Part shown: positions 8,606 to 16,807 of the stretch, piece by piece | Numbering within the stretch: the first letter of the stretch is position 1 | How the letters are laid out: each line of letters begins with the position of its first letter | Notes under the pieces: model-generated | Databases searched by the model: none | What the model saw: only the letters and a program-made list of their open reading frames with translations | Told to the model about the DNA's origin: nothing | Assembly (NCBI GenBank): GCA_905214865.1 | Contig: CAJMNO010000002.1 | Span: forward strand, 62,001-126,000 | Length of the DNA: 64,000 bases | Reading direction: 5' to 3' | DNA from: an uncultured bacterium | GTDB lineage: Bacteria; Actinomycetota; Coriobacteriia; Coriobacteriales; Atopobiaceae | Program-made: the position numbers and the translations under genes

Positions 8606-10567
8606 TCACACAAACAGGCGGCCGATGCCGCGGACGGTCCAGCGCCACATGCTGTCGTACTCCACCTGGGGCGGGTAGGCGTTGATGATGGTGTCGTTGC
8701 CCACGTAGATCCCCACGTGCCCCTTGTAGAACACGATGTCGCCCGCGCGACGGTCCGAGATGGCGACCTTCTTGATCTTGGGGTCCGCGAACATGTTGTT
8801 GGCGTTGTGGTCCTGCCACGAGTCGTAGCGATGGGCGTAGGAGTTGTACGGGGTCTGCATCCCCACCGACTCCATGCACGACTGGACGAGCCCGGCGCAG
8901 TCGGTCCCCACGCCCGGGGCGAGGGCGTAGTCCCACTTGTAGGGCGTCCCCAGGTAGAGCCTGGCCGTCTGGAGGAACGCCTGCACCACCTGGTCGCGGG
9001 TGGCGTCGGGCGAGATGACCGAGTGGCGGATGTACGAGAAGGGCCCGCTCCCCACCTTCCGCACGTCGTAGGCGGAGACCTGGTAGTACTGGCTGGGGTT
9101 CTGCCATCCGATCTTGCCGGTCGAGAGCTTGGAGAGGTGCCCGCCGGCGTCGCCGTAGTACCAGGCGCCCGCGAGCTTGACGCAACCGTTGGTCACGACG
9201 TAGCCGGTCGACGGCACGCCGTAGTACTGGCTGCCGTCCTGGGTGAAGAGGCCGTTTTGCGCGACCCCGTACCCCCTCCCGGTGTCCACGACCCAGTAGC
9301 GGCGGTAGTCCCCCGTGTACGTGGTGGTGACCATCCACCCCGCCGGGCTGGTGCAGAGCCTGCCGTTTGACTCGGCGAGCAGGGTCGTTCCGTTGCCCAG
9401 GTCCGTCACGGCGTGGTAGACGGCACCGTCGGCGGCCGCCAGCGCATAGTAGCCGGCACCCTCGTCGGGGGTAATCACGCGGGAGGTCGCGAGTGCGGCG
9501 TCCGCGCCGACCCAGTAGCGCTGGAGCGACCCGTAGGCGCAGGTGACCGTCCAGAACCCCTGGATCGCCTGGTGCGCGGAGCGGGTCCCAAACCACGAGA
9601 CCCCCTCGGCACGCCACCCCAGGCCAACGAGGTGGTCGTTCTCGCCCTTGCTCGCGGTGAAGTTGTGGGCGCCCGCCTTGGCGTTGGGGTTGTACTGCCG
9701 GTAGAGGGGGACCTCGCTGGCGTCGGCCGAGTACCAGCCGATGCCCTCGTACCTCCACCCCGCCCCCACCAGCATGTCGCGCTCCGCGGCGCTGGTGGTG
9801 TAGTGGTGGTCGCCCGCGTTGGGGTTGTACAGGCGGTACACCGGCGCGTCGGAGCTGGCGGGCGCCATCCACGCGATGCCCTCCCAGCGCCAGCCCACGC
9901 CAAAGAGCATGCGGGCCTCTCCCAGCTGCGCGGTGTAGAAGTGCTCGCCGCTGTTGGGGTTGTACATGCGGTACATGTTGGCGTCGGGCGCCTTGGGCTG
10001 CGCCGCGCGAGCCGCCTGTCCGTCTGCCGCCCCCTGGGACGGGGCGACGTCCGCCTGCGTGCCAGGGGCGGGTGCCACGTCCCGCTGTGACGCGGACGTC
10101 TGGGCGCTGCCCTCGGCAGCCTCATCGCCGGGCGTGGCGTCGCCTGCCCCTTGGGCGGAGGGTTGGTCCGTCTCGCCGGCAGAGCCTGGCTGCTGTCCCG
10201 AGGCACTGCCGTCTGCGGATGCGACATCACCAGACGAGACGGCCTGCTGTCCCGTGCCCTCGTCGGTCTGGGTGCCCGATTCGCCGGGCGAGACGCGCGC
10301 GATGCCGGGCTCGCCGGCCCCCTCCGCTGGCGCCCCCTGCGTCCCGACCCCGGGCCCCTCCTCCGAAGGGGCGGACTTCTCCCCCGCCGGTTCGCATGGC
10401 TCCGCGGCAGGGGCCGCCTGGCCCTCCGCCTGGGAGGCGACGACGGCCTCCGGTGCGTCCGCGGCGACGGCCTCCTCGGCGAGCGCCGCAGCCGGCGCAG
10501 CCCCCAGCGTCGCGATCACGGAGGCCCCCGTGACCCACGCAGCAACATGCATCCTGTCAAGTCCCAT
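8606..10567 (-). CDS. Secreted NlpC/P60 cell-wall hydrolase with YxxYNPNxxxHxYT repeats
   Basis: This is a predicted exported peptidoglycan peptidase of 653 residues. The chosen start (ATG 10565-10567, AGGGG upstream) gives a signal peptide (MGLDRMHVAAWVTGASVIAT, then APAAALAEE). A long Ala/Gly/Gln/Pro/Ser-rich acidic linker follows, to about residue 190. Three tandem repeats at ~197-327 each carry a Y-x-x-YNPN core followed by an aromatic YT or FT and G-x-GW-x-x-EG; this resembles the DUF5648 wall-associated repeat. Further aromatic/glycine repeats run to ~530. The C-terminal NlpC/P60 domain (~534-653) has the catalytic Cys557 (GTDCAG) and His617 (GHVGIYVG). NlpC/P60 enzymes cleave stem-peptide bonds. 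It is monocistronic, and its substrate and timing cannot be read from sequence. Confidence 0.85.
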   Translation of the reverse strand: MGLDRMHVAAWVTGASVIATLGAAPAAALAEEAVAADAPEAVVASQAEGQAAPAAEPCEPAGEKSAPSEEGPGVGTQGAPAEGAGEPGIARVSPGESGTQTDEGTGQQAVSSGDVASADGSASGQQPGSAGETDQPSAQGAGDATPGDEAAEGSAQTSASQRDVAPAPGTQADVAPSQGAADGQAARAAQPKAPDANMYRMYNPNSGEHFYTAQLGEARMLFGVGWRWEGIAWMAPASSDAPVYRLYNPNAGDHHYTTSAAERDMLVGAGWRYEGIGWYSADASEVPLYRQYNPNAKAGAHNFTASKGENDHLVGLGWRAEGVSWFGTRSAHQAIQGFWTVTCAYGSLQRYWVGADAALATSRVITPDEGAGYYALAAADGAVYHAVTDLGNGTTLLAESNGRLCTSPAGWMVTTTYTGDYRRYWVVDTGRGYGVAQNGLFTQDGSQYYGVPSTGYVVTNGCVKLAGAWYYGDAGGHLSKLSTGKIGWQNPSQYYQVSAYDVRKVGSGPFSYIRHSVISPDATRDQVVQAFLQTARLYLGTPYKWDYALAPGVGTDCAGLVQSCMESVGMQTPYNSYAHRYDSWQDHNANNMFADPKIKKVAISDRRAGDIVFYKGHVGIYVGNDTIINAYPPQVEYDSMWRWTVRGIGRLFV

Positions 10568-10700
10568 GCGACACCCCTGCCCTTGGAGATGGTTCAGCAT
10601 GGTTGAATGTAGCCCAAATGAAGCCTCACGATGCGGCGCGTGGCAAGGTCATCCGCTAACGCACATGACGAGCCGCCGATTGCGGTCCGCCGCAGCCCCC

Positions 10701-11447
10701 TCAGAGGGCGAGCATGAACTCGAGCGCCCGCATGCGGGCGTCGAGCTGGGTCACCGCCCACAGGTGCGCGAGCGAGAGCAGCCGACCCGCCTCGCCCGGC
10801 CCCACGCCCATCCCCAGGATCTGGTCGAAGGTGCCGTGCACGAGGGCGTCAAGGTCCCGCAGCTCGGCGGGGCTCACCCGCACCGCGCCCGCGACGTCCT
10901 TGGCACAGCTCGCGCAGAGGGCCCCTCCGGCGGTGGCGGAGAAGCGCGACACGTCGGGGTCGCCGCAGGCAACGCACGCATGCAGTTCGGGCATCCACCC
11001 CTCGTGGGCGAGCACCTTGAGGACGTACGCCGCGACCACGAGGTCGAGGGACTCCTCCGAGCCCGCCTGCTCGCAGGCGGTCAGCGCGCGCGAGCAGATG
11101 GGGTACAGGAACGGGTCGGGGCTGTCCTCGAAGGAGGTGAGGTGGGCCGCCTCGCAGAGTGCCGAGGCGGCAGCGACCCGCGACACATCGCCGCGAAGCC
11201 CCACGTGGGCGTTCACGAGCTCGGCCTCGGTGACGATGTCCAGGCTCCTGCCCCGGGCCAGGAGGAAGTCCGTCTCGCAGAAGAGGTCGCTCCTCGGCGC
11301 GAGCCTGCCCCCGGGCTTCCGGGCACCCTTCGCGACCGCCCTCAGCTGCTCCCCACCCAGCCCGAGCAGGGTGAGGATGAGGTCCTGCTCGCCCAGCTTG
11401 GTGCGGTCGAGGACGATCGCGCGCTCCCTCAGGGTCCTGCGGGCCAT
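10701..11447 (-). CDS. recO: DNA repair protein RecO
   Basis: RecO is the recombination mediator that, with RecR, loads RecA onto SSB-coated single-stranded DNA. The start at ATG 11445-11447 yields 248 residues: an N-terminal OB fold (ERAIVLDRTKLGEQDLILTL) and a helical domain. A C4 zinc site is at HACVACGD and GALCASC. The open frame runs 90 codons further upstream but overlaps era and is not RecO-like. It starts 4 nt after the era stop, completing the conserved phoH-ybeY-dgkA-era-recO string. Confidence 0.93.
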   Translation of the reverse strand: MARRTLRERAIVLDRTKLGEQDLILTLLGLGGEQLRAVAKGARKPGGRLAPRSDLFCETDFLLARGRSLDIVTEAELVNAHVGLRGDVSRVAAASALCEAAHLTSFEDSPDPFLYPICSRALTACEQAGSEESLDLVVAAYVLKVLAHEGWMPELHACVACGDPDVSRFSATAGGALCASCAKDVAGAVRVSPAELRDLDALVHGTFDQILGMGVGPGEAGRLLSLAHLWAVTQLDARMRALEFMLAL

Positions 11448-11451
11448 GGGG

Positions 11452-12375
11452 CTACTCGTCCGCCTCGTACCCCAGGCGCCGGATCTCGTTGGCGTCGCGC
11501 CTCCACTGGGGCTGCACCCGCACCTGCAGGTCCAGGTAGCAGCGCGCCCCCAGGAGCTTCTCGACGTCGCGGCGGGCCTCGGAGCCGATGCGCTTGACCA
11601 TGCGGCCGCCCTTCCCGATGACCATGGCCTTCTGCCCCTCGCGCTCCACGAGGATGGTCGCCGAGACGGAGGCGTGCCCGTCCTCCATCCACTCGATCTG
11701 GTCGCAGGTGACGGCAACGGAGTGCGGCACCTCCTGCCTCATGTTGAGCAGGACCTTCTCGCGGATGAACTCGGCCACCAACTCCTCGTCGGTCATGTCC
11801 ACGTCCATGTCGTCCGGGAACCAGCGGGGTCCCTCGGGGAGGTGGCTCGAGACGAGCGATATGAACGAGTCCACGTTGAAGCCCTTGCGGGCCGAGACCA
11901 CGAGCGAGTCGTCAAAGCGGGCGAGGCGGGAGGCGGCCTCGAGCTGCGCGCTCACCGTCTTGGGGTCGGCGACGTCGGCCTTGGTGACGACGAGGATCTT
12001 GTAGGGCGCGTGCGAGGCGTCCACGTGCCGCGCGACCCACTCGTCGCCGCGGCCGACCTCCTTGGTGGCGTCGATGAGGAGGGCGACCACGTCCACGTCG
12101 GCGAGCTCGCCCAGCGCGACCTTGTTGAGCTCCTTGCCCAGGGCGTCCTTGGGCTTGTGGAGCCCCGGGGTGTCGACGATCACGATCTGGGCGCCCTCGC
12201 GGTTGACCACGGCGCGCATCCTGCGGCGCGTGGTCTGCGCCACGGGGCTGGTGATGGCGATCTTGCCGCCGTAGCACGCGTTGAGGAGCGTCGACTTGCC
12301 GACGCTCGGCCGCCCGACCAGCGCGACGAACCCGCTCCTGAAGGGCCTTTCCTCTCCTCCGGCGACCTCTGCCAT
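11452..12375 (-). CDS. era: GTPase Era
   Basis: Era is an essential GTPase that binds the 3' end of 16S rRNA and couples 30S maturation to growth. It has 307 residues from ATG 12373-12375 (GGGGAG upstream). G1 is GRPSVGKS (21-28), the G2 region is QTTRRRM, G3 is DTPG and G4 is TKAD. A C-terminal KH domain contains MVIGKGGRMVKRIG. The frame is open far upstream into dgkA and ybeY, but that part is a shadow. The neighbours ybeY and recO fit a rRNA-processing/repair operon. Confidence 0.96.
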   Translation of the reverse strand: MAEVAGGEERPFRSGFVALVGRPSVGKSTLLNACYGGKIAITSPVAQTTRRRMRAVVNREGAQIVIVDTPGLHKPKDALGKELNKVALGELADVDVVALLIDATKEVGRGDEWVARHVDASHAPYKILVVTKADVADPKTVSAQLEAASRLARFDDSLVVSARKGFNVDSFISLVSSHLPEGPRWFPDDMDVDMTDEELVAEFIREKVLLNMRQEVPHSVAVTCDQIEWMEDGHASVSATILVEREGQKAMVIGKGGRMVKRIGSEARRDVEKLLGARCYLDLQVRVQPQWRRDANEIRRLGYEADE

Positions 12376-12404
12376 GACTCCCCCACTCCCCGCTGGCCAC
12401 ACGG

Positions 12405-12779
12405 TCAGCGCACGATCGCGTTTGCAAAGACGATGATGCCGACCACTGCCACCAGCACGCAGAGGACCCACACGGCGGCGGCGGAGATGTCCTTCGCCTT
12501 GCCCGCGAGGGGATGGAACTCCGGCGAGACCAGGTCGACGACGGCCTCGATGGAGGTGTTGAGGAGCTCGGCCGAGATCACGACCCCGCAGCACAGCAGG
12601 ATGATGGCCCAGCTCTCGGCATCGAGCCCGATGGCGAGGCCGAGCGTGATCGCGAGGCAGCCGCCCGCAAGCATGACCTTGATGTTGCGCTCCTGCCGCA
12701 CCGCCGTGCGGAAGCCCTGGATGGCGAAGAGGAAGCTCCGCCTGAAGGTGGGGTGGCTCGGGTGCTTCCCGGGGATCAT
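12405..12779 (-). CDS. dgkA: Diacylglycerol/undecaprenol kinase family protein
   Basis: This is a small integral membrane lipid kinase of 124 residues. Gram-positive members phosphorylate undecaprenol, recycling the carrier for wall synthesis. Three hydrophobic segments are visible (~35-52, 56-70, 97-120), along with the signature E-x2-NT-x2-E at 71-78 (ELLNTSIE). The start ATG overlaps the ybeY stop by 3 nt in an ATGA motif, so translation is probably coupled. Whether the substrate is diacylglycerol or undecaprenol cannot be settled here; the Gram-positive context favours undecaprenol. Confidence 0.9.
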   Translation of the reverse strand: MIPGKHPSHPTFRRSFLFAIQGFRTAVRQERNIKVMLAGGCLAITLGLAIGLDAESWAIILLCCGVVISAELLNTSIEAVVDLVSPEFHPLAGKAKDISAAAVWVLCVLVAVVGIIVFANAIVR

Positions 12780-13285
12780 GACGCGTCATCCCCGCGATGC
12801 CGGGTCAGGGTCACGTGCGAGAGGGGCGCGTCGGTGCGCAGGAGCGAGACCAGCTCGTCCTCGCGCGCCTCCATCGCCTGGGCCTCGTCGTCGTCCAGGT
12901 GGTCGTACCCCAGCAGGTGGAGCATCGCGTGGACCAGGAGGAGCCTGAACTCGTCGGCGGCCGTGGTCCCAAACCCCTCCGCCTGGCGCGCGATGTACGC
13001 CGGTGCGAGCACGATGTCGCCGAGCTCGCAGGGCTCGCCCGGCGCCAGGTCGGGGTCGTCGGGCCTCTCGCACTCCAGGCTCAGGACGTCCGTGCAGCGG
13101 TCCTGGCCCCTCCACTCCCCGTTAAGCTCGCGCATGCGCCCGTCGCCCACCACGGAGATGGAGACCATGCAGTCCCTCTGGACGCCCTCCTCCCTCAGCA
13201 CGAGGTCGCAGTCGTCCCTGACCTCCTGGAGGGTGATGGGAGCCTCGGCCCCCTCGTCGCACGAGACGTCGTACTGGTTACTCAT
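12776..13285 (-). CDS. ybeY: Endoribonuclease YbeY (rRNA maturation factor)
   Basis: YbeY is a single-strand-specific metallo-endoribonuclease involved in 16S rRNA 3'-end maturation and ribosome quality control. It has 169 residues from ATG 13283-13285. The zinc triad H-x3-H-x5-H appears as HAMLHLLGYDH (His119, His123, His129). It overlaps the phoH 3' end by 8 nt and the dgkA start by 4 nt. The length and the phoH-ybeY pairing are typical. Confidence 0.94.
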   Translation of the reverse strand: MSNQYDVSCDEGAEAPITLQEVRDDCDLVLREEGVQRDCMVSISVVGDGRMRELNGEWRGQDRCTDVLSLECERPDDPDLAPGEPCELGDIVLAPAYIARQAEGFGTTAADEFRLLLVHAMLHLLGYDHLDDDEAQAMEAREDELVSLLRTDAPLSHVTLTRHRGDDAS

Positions 13286-14264
13286 GTGAGCTCCCGCCCT
13301 TCCTTCCCGCACCTGCGCCGGCCTCCGCCCGCGCGTACGCGTCGACGATGCGCGCGACGAGGGAGTGCCTGACGATGTCGTTCCTGTCGAGCTCGACGAA
13401 CCGGATCCCCTCGATGCCCTCGAGGACGCGCCTGGCCGAGTCCAGCCCGCTCGCGCCCACCAGGTCGCGCTGCGTCGTGTCTCCCGTGATCACGAAGCGC
13501 GACGAGTGGCCAAACCTGGTGAGGAACATCTTCATCTGCTCCGGGGTGGTGTTCTGCGCCTCGTCGAGGATGACGAAGGCGTCGTTGAGCGTCCGCCCGC
13601 GCATGAATGCGAGCGGCGCCACCTCGATGACCCCCTGCTCTATGAGCGAGGTCCCGCGCTCGGGGTCGGTGATGTCGAAGAGGGCGTCGTAGAGGGGCCG
13701 CACGTAGGGGTCGACCTTCTCCTGGAGCGTGCCCGGGAGGTATCCCAGCGACTCCCCCGCCTCCACCACCGGGCGCGTGAGCACGATCCTGCCCACCTCG
13801 TGCCGGCGCAGGGCGGCGACCGCCATGGCCATGGCGAGGTAGGTCTTGCCCGTTCCGGCGGGGCCCAGCCCAAAGGTCATGAGGTTGTCCCTCATCGAGG
13901 CGACGTACCTCGCCTGGCCCTCGGTCTTGGGCCGCACGGGTCGCCCGCGATAGGTGAGGAGGATCTCGCCGGGTTCGGAGCCCGGGCCCTCGGCCCCGTG
14001 CTGCGCCTGGCCCACCAGCAGGCTGACGTCGTCGGTGGTGGGCACCTCGCCCGCCTCGACCATCGAGATCAGGCGGGAGAAGACCGAGGTCACGCGCTCG
14101 ACCTCCCGTGTTGGGCCGATGATCGTGACCTGCGTGCCCCTGACGGTGACCATGGAGTCCACGAACGAGTCCTCGACCTGCCGCAGCAGCGAGTCGGCGG
14201 GCCCCATCAGCACGGTGGGGTCCACGGAATCGGGAATGGTCAGGCGAACGCGGGTGGGCTCCAT
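13278..14264 (-). CDS. phoH: PhoH-like ATPase
   Basis: This cytoplasmic ATPase of the PhoH family (328 residues) is thought to act in RNA metabolism next to YbeY, although its exact activity is unresolved. It has an N-terminal KH-like region (to ~90), a Walker A at residues 134-141 (GPAGTGKT), a Walker B with DEAQN (VILDEAQNTTPEQ), and conserved GYLPG and TGD motifs. ATG 14262-14264 is preceded by GGAGGA. It is the first gene of the phoH-ybeY-dgkA-era-recO operon. A minus-strand TATCCT about 45 nt upstream (14307-14312) could be its -10. Confidence 0.93.
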   Translation of the reverse strand: MEPTRVRLTIPDSVDPTVLMGPADSLLRQVEDSFVDSMVTVRGTQVTIIGPTREVERVTSVFSRLISMVEAGEVPTTDDVSLLVGQAQHGAEGPGSEPGEILLTYRGRPVRPKTEGQARYVASMRDNLMTFGLGPAGTGKTYLAMAMAVAALRRHEVGRIVLTRPVVEAGESLGYLPGTLQEKVDPYVRPLYDALFDITDPERGTSLIEQGVIEVAPLAFMRGRTLNDAFVILDEAQNTTPEQMKMFLTRFGHSSRFVITGDTTQRDLVGASGLDSARRVLEGIEGIRFVELDRNDIVRHSLVARIVDAYARAEAGAGAGRKGGSSHE

Positions 14265-14343
14265 GTTCCTCCAGTGCGGACGTGTGGTCGAATGTCGTGC
14301 GAACCTAGGATAGATGAACGGGCGGCCGGGCGAGAGGCGCGAC

Positions 14344-15609
14344 CTACGCGGGAGACCCCACGAGCCTCCCCTGGGCGTCCACGGACTCGACCCGCACCCT
14401 CACCATGGAGTCGAGCGGGAGGGACCGGTCGACGAGCGCCTCGAACAGCCCCCCGGTCACGGCCCTCCCCGGGTACTGCACGATGGCGGGCTGGACCGTC
14501 CCCACGAGGGAGCGCGCGGCGTCGAGCCTCATCTCGCGCGCGGCGTCGCGCATGCGCCTGCCCCGCTCGGCCATCACCTGCGGGGGGACCTGGTCGGGAT
14601 AGGTCGCCGCGGGCGTGCCGGGACGCCGCGAGTACCTGAAGACGTGCATCTTTGCAAACGCCATCCGACGGCAGAATGCCAGGGATTCCTCGAAGTCCGC
14701 GTCCGTCTCGCCCGGAAACCCCACGATGAGGTCGGTCCCCAGGGCCAGGTCGGGAATGCCCTCCCGCGCCACCTCGATCGCGCGGGCGTAGGCGGCGGTG
14801 CCGTACACGCGGCCCATGCGAGAGAGCGTTCGGTCGCAGCCCGACTGGAGGCACACGTGCAGGAACGGGGCGACACGCACCCCTCCCGCCCGCATCGCCG
14901 AGACGAGGCGGGGCGTGACGTCGGGAGGCTCGATGGACGAGAGGCGAATGCGCTCGACGTCCGTCTTGGCGAGGATGGACTGGAGGAGACCGGCGAGGTC
15001 GACGGACTTGCCGTCCTCGCCCTCGCACGAGTACCGACCCAGGTTGATGCCCGTGAGGACGACCTCGTGAGCGCCCTGGGACACGGACTCCCGCACGCGC
15101 CTGACGACCTCCTCGGGGCTCGTGGAGACCCCGGCGCCGCGCGCCTTCCACACGATGCAGTAGGTGCAGCGGTTGTCGCAGCCATCCTGCACCTTGATGC
15201 CGGGCCGCATGCGGCCGGTGGGCGTGGGGTTGGCGTAGTCTCCGTGGCCCCCGTCCGACACCGGAGCAAGGCCCAGGGACGAGAGGACCTCCGCCGCCAC
15301 CCGCGCTTTGGCCGAGACGACGCGCACGTTGGGCCCGAGCGCCTCGAGCTCGCTTGCGGCGAGGCTCGCGACGCAGCCCGTCGCGACGACGTCGGGGCGC
15401 TGCGGGAGGGCGGCGGCGTGACGGACGGCCTTGCGCGCCTTCGCCTCCGCCTCGCCCGTCACCGCGCAGGTGTTGACGACGACGGCGGACGCGTCCTCCT
15501 GCGGCACGAGCTCGCAGCCCGCCGCCAGGAGGTCCTGGGCGATGAGGTCGGTCTCGACGCGGTTGACGCGGCACCCCAGGTTGACCAGGGCGACGCGGGG
15601 CGTACTCAC
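14344..15609 (-). CDS. mtaB: tRNA (N6-threonylcarbamoyladenosine(37)-C2)-methylthiotransferase MtaB
   Basis: This radical SAM enzyme adds a methylthio group to t6A37 in ANN-decoding tRNAs. The 421 residues show the UPF0004 domain with three cluster cysteines (Cys13, Cys48, Cys79). The radical SAM motif C-x3-C-x2-C sits at 144-151 (GCDNRCTYC). A TRAM-like RNA-binding tail occupies roughly the last 55 residues. The subgroup is chosen from the N-terminal sequence RVALVNLGCRVNRVETD, which resembles MtaB (YqeV) more than MiaB or RimO. The start overlaps the dnaJ stop by 4 nt; dnaJ-mtaB pairing is common in Gram-positives. Confidence 0.88.
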   Translation of the reverse strand: MSTPRVALVNLGCRVNRVETDLIAQDLLAAGCELVPQEDASAVVVNTCAVTGEAEAKARKAVRHAAALPQRPDVVATGCVASLAASELEALGPNVRVVSAKARVAAEVLSSLGLAPVSDGGHGDYANPTPTGRMRPGIKVQDGCDNRCTYCIVWKARGAGVSTSPEEVVRRVRESVSQGAHEVVLTGINLGRYSCEGEDGKSVDLAGLLQSILAKTDVERIRLSSIEPPDVTPRLVSAMRAGGVRVAPFLHVCLQSGCDRTLSRMGRVYGTAAYARAIEVAREGIPDLALGTDLIVGFPGETDADFEESLAFCRRMAFAKMHVFRYSRRPGTPAATYPDQVPPQVMAERGRRMRDAAREMRLDAARSLVGTVQPAIVQYPGRAVTGGLFEALVDRSLPLDSMVRVRVESVDAQGRLVGSPA

Positions 15610-16763
15610 TTGGCCCGCCCGCGGCCCTTGCGGCCGTGATGGGGGAAGCCCTGCGCGCGCCTCTCCCCCGCATGGGGCTCGCCCTCGGCGGAGCGACCCT
15701 CCACGATGGAGCGGACCTGCTCGAGCTGGGGCTCGGTGAGATTCTCGGGGGTCTTGACCTGCACGACCGCGATGAGGCTGCCTCGCGCGGAGGAGTTCAT
15801 GCGGGGCATGCCGTGTCCGGCGACTCGGACCTGCTGGCCAAACTGGCAGCCTGCGGGAACGGTCACCCTGACCCTCTCGCCCTCCAGGATCCCGTCAACC
15901 GTGACGTCCTTGCCCACGATGGCCTCGAGGGAGTCGACCTCGACCTTGCAGAAGAGGTCGTCGCCCTGCCGCTCGAACCGCTCGTCCTCCTCCACGTCCA
16001 CGCGCACGACGAGGTCGCCGGTGTGGTCGCCGCGGATGCCCGCCTCGCCCTTGCCGCGAACGGTGACCGTCTGGCCCGAGTGGACGCCCGCCGGGATCTT
16101 GACCTCGACCGTCTCCCTGGAGGGGGTGCGACCCTGGCCCTCGCAGGTCTCGCACGGCTTGTCAACGACCTTGCCGGAGCCGCCGCACTGGGGACACACG
16201 CCCTGCGACTGCATCTGGCCGAAGATCGTCTGCTGCACCTGGACAACGACGCCCTTGCCGTGGCAGCGGGGGCAGGTCTTCTCGCTCCCGCCCTCGGCCA
16301 CGCCCGTGCCGTTGCAGTCGTCGCACGGGGCGAGACGCTCGTACGAGATCTTCTTGGTGCATCCCGCGGCGGCCTCGGCGAGCGAGATCTGGAGCCTGGC
16401 GGCCATGTCGCGGCCGCGCGTCTGCGTGGCCGTCCTGGAGCCGCCGCGCCCGCCGCCGAAGAACGAGTCGAAGATGTCGTTGATCCCGAAGCCGCCGCCG
16501 AAGATGTCCGACATGTCCACGAAGTCGGACCCCATGCCGCCGGGGCCGTCAGGCGTCCCGTACCGGTCGTAGTTGGCGCGCTTGCGCTCGTCCGAGAGGA
16601 CGGTGTAGGCCTCGTTGACCTCCTTGAAGCGCTCCTCTGCGTCCGGCGCCTTGTTGACGTCGGGGTGAAGGGTGCGTGCCTTCTTGAGGAACGCCCTCTT
16701 GATGGTCTTGGCGTCGGCGTCGTGCTCGACGCCGAGGATCTCGTAATAGTCCAACGAAGCCAA
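15606..16763 (-). CDS. dnaJ: Molecular chaperone DnaJ
   Basis: This full-length Hsp40 co-chaperone stimulates DnaK. It has 385 residues: a J domain with HPD at 33-35, a Gly/Phe-rich region (~70-110), four CxxCxGxG zinc repeats (147-212), and both C-terminal substrate domains (~215-345). The start at 16763 is TTG; a second TTG three codons later is an alternative, and no strong ribosome-binding site decides between them. A J-domain paralogue lies 44 nt upstream. No grpE or dnaK is in the window, and no CIRCE or HAIR operator was found upstream. Confidence 0.92.
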   Translation of the reverse strand: MASLDYYEILGVEHDADAKTIKRAFLKKARTLHPDVNKAPDAEERFKEVNEAYTVLSDERKRANYDRYGTPDGPGGMGSDFVDMSDIFGGGFGINDIFDSFFGGGRGGSRTATQTRGRDMAARLQISLAEAAAGCTKKISYERLAPCDDCNGTGVAEGGSEKTCPRCHGKGVVVQVQQTIFGQMQSQGVCPQCGGSGKVVDKPCETCEGQGRTPSRETVEVKIPAGVHSGQTVTVRGKGEAGIRGDHTGDLVVRVDVEEDERFERQGDDLFCKVEVDSLEAIVGKDVTVDGILEGERVRVTVPAGCQFGQQVRVAGHGMPRMNSSARGSLIAVVQVKTPENLTEPQLEQVRSIVEGRSAEGEPHAGERRAQGFPHHGRKGRGRAK

Positions 16764-16807
16764 CCTAACCAGTCTCCCGCTTTCAGCCTAGTTTCCTACC
16801 GTTGCAA

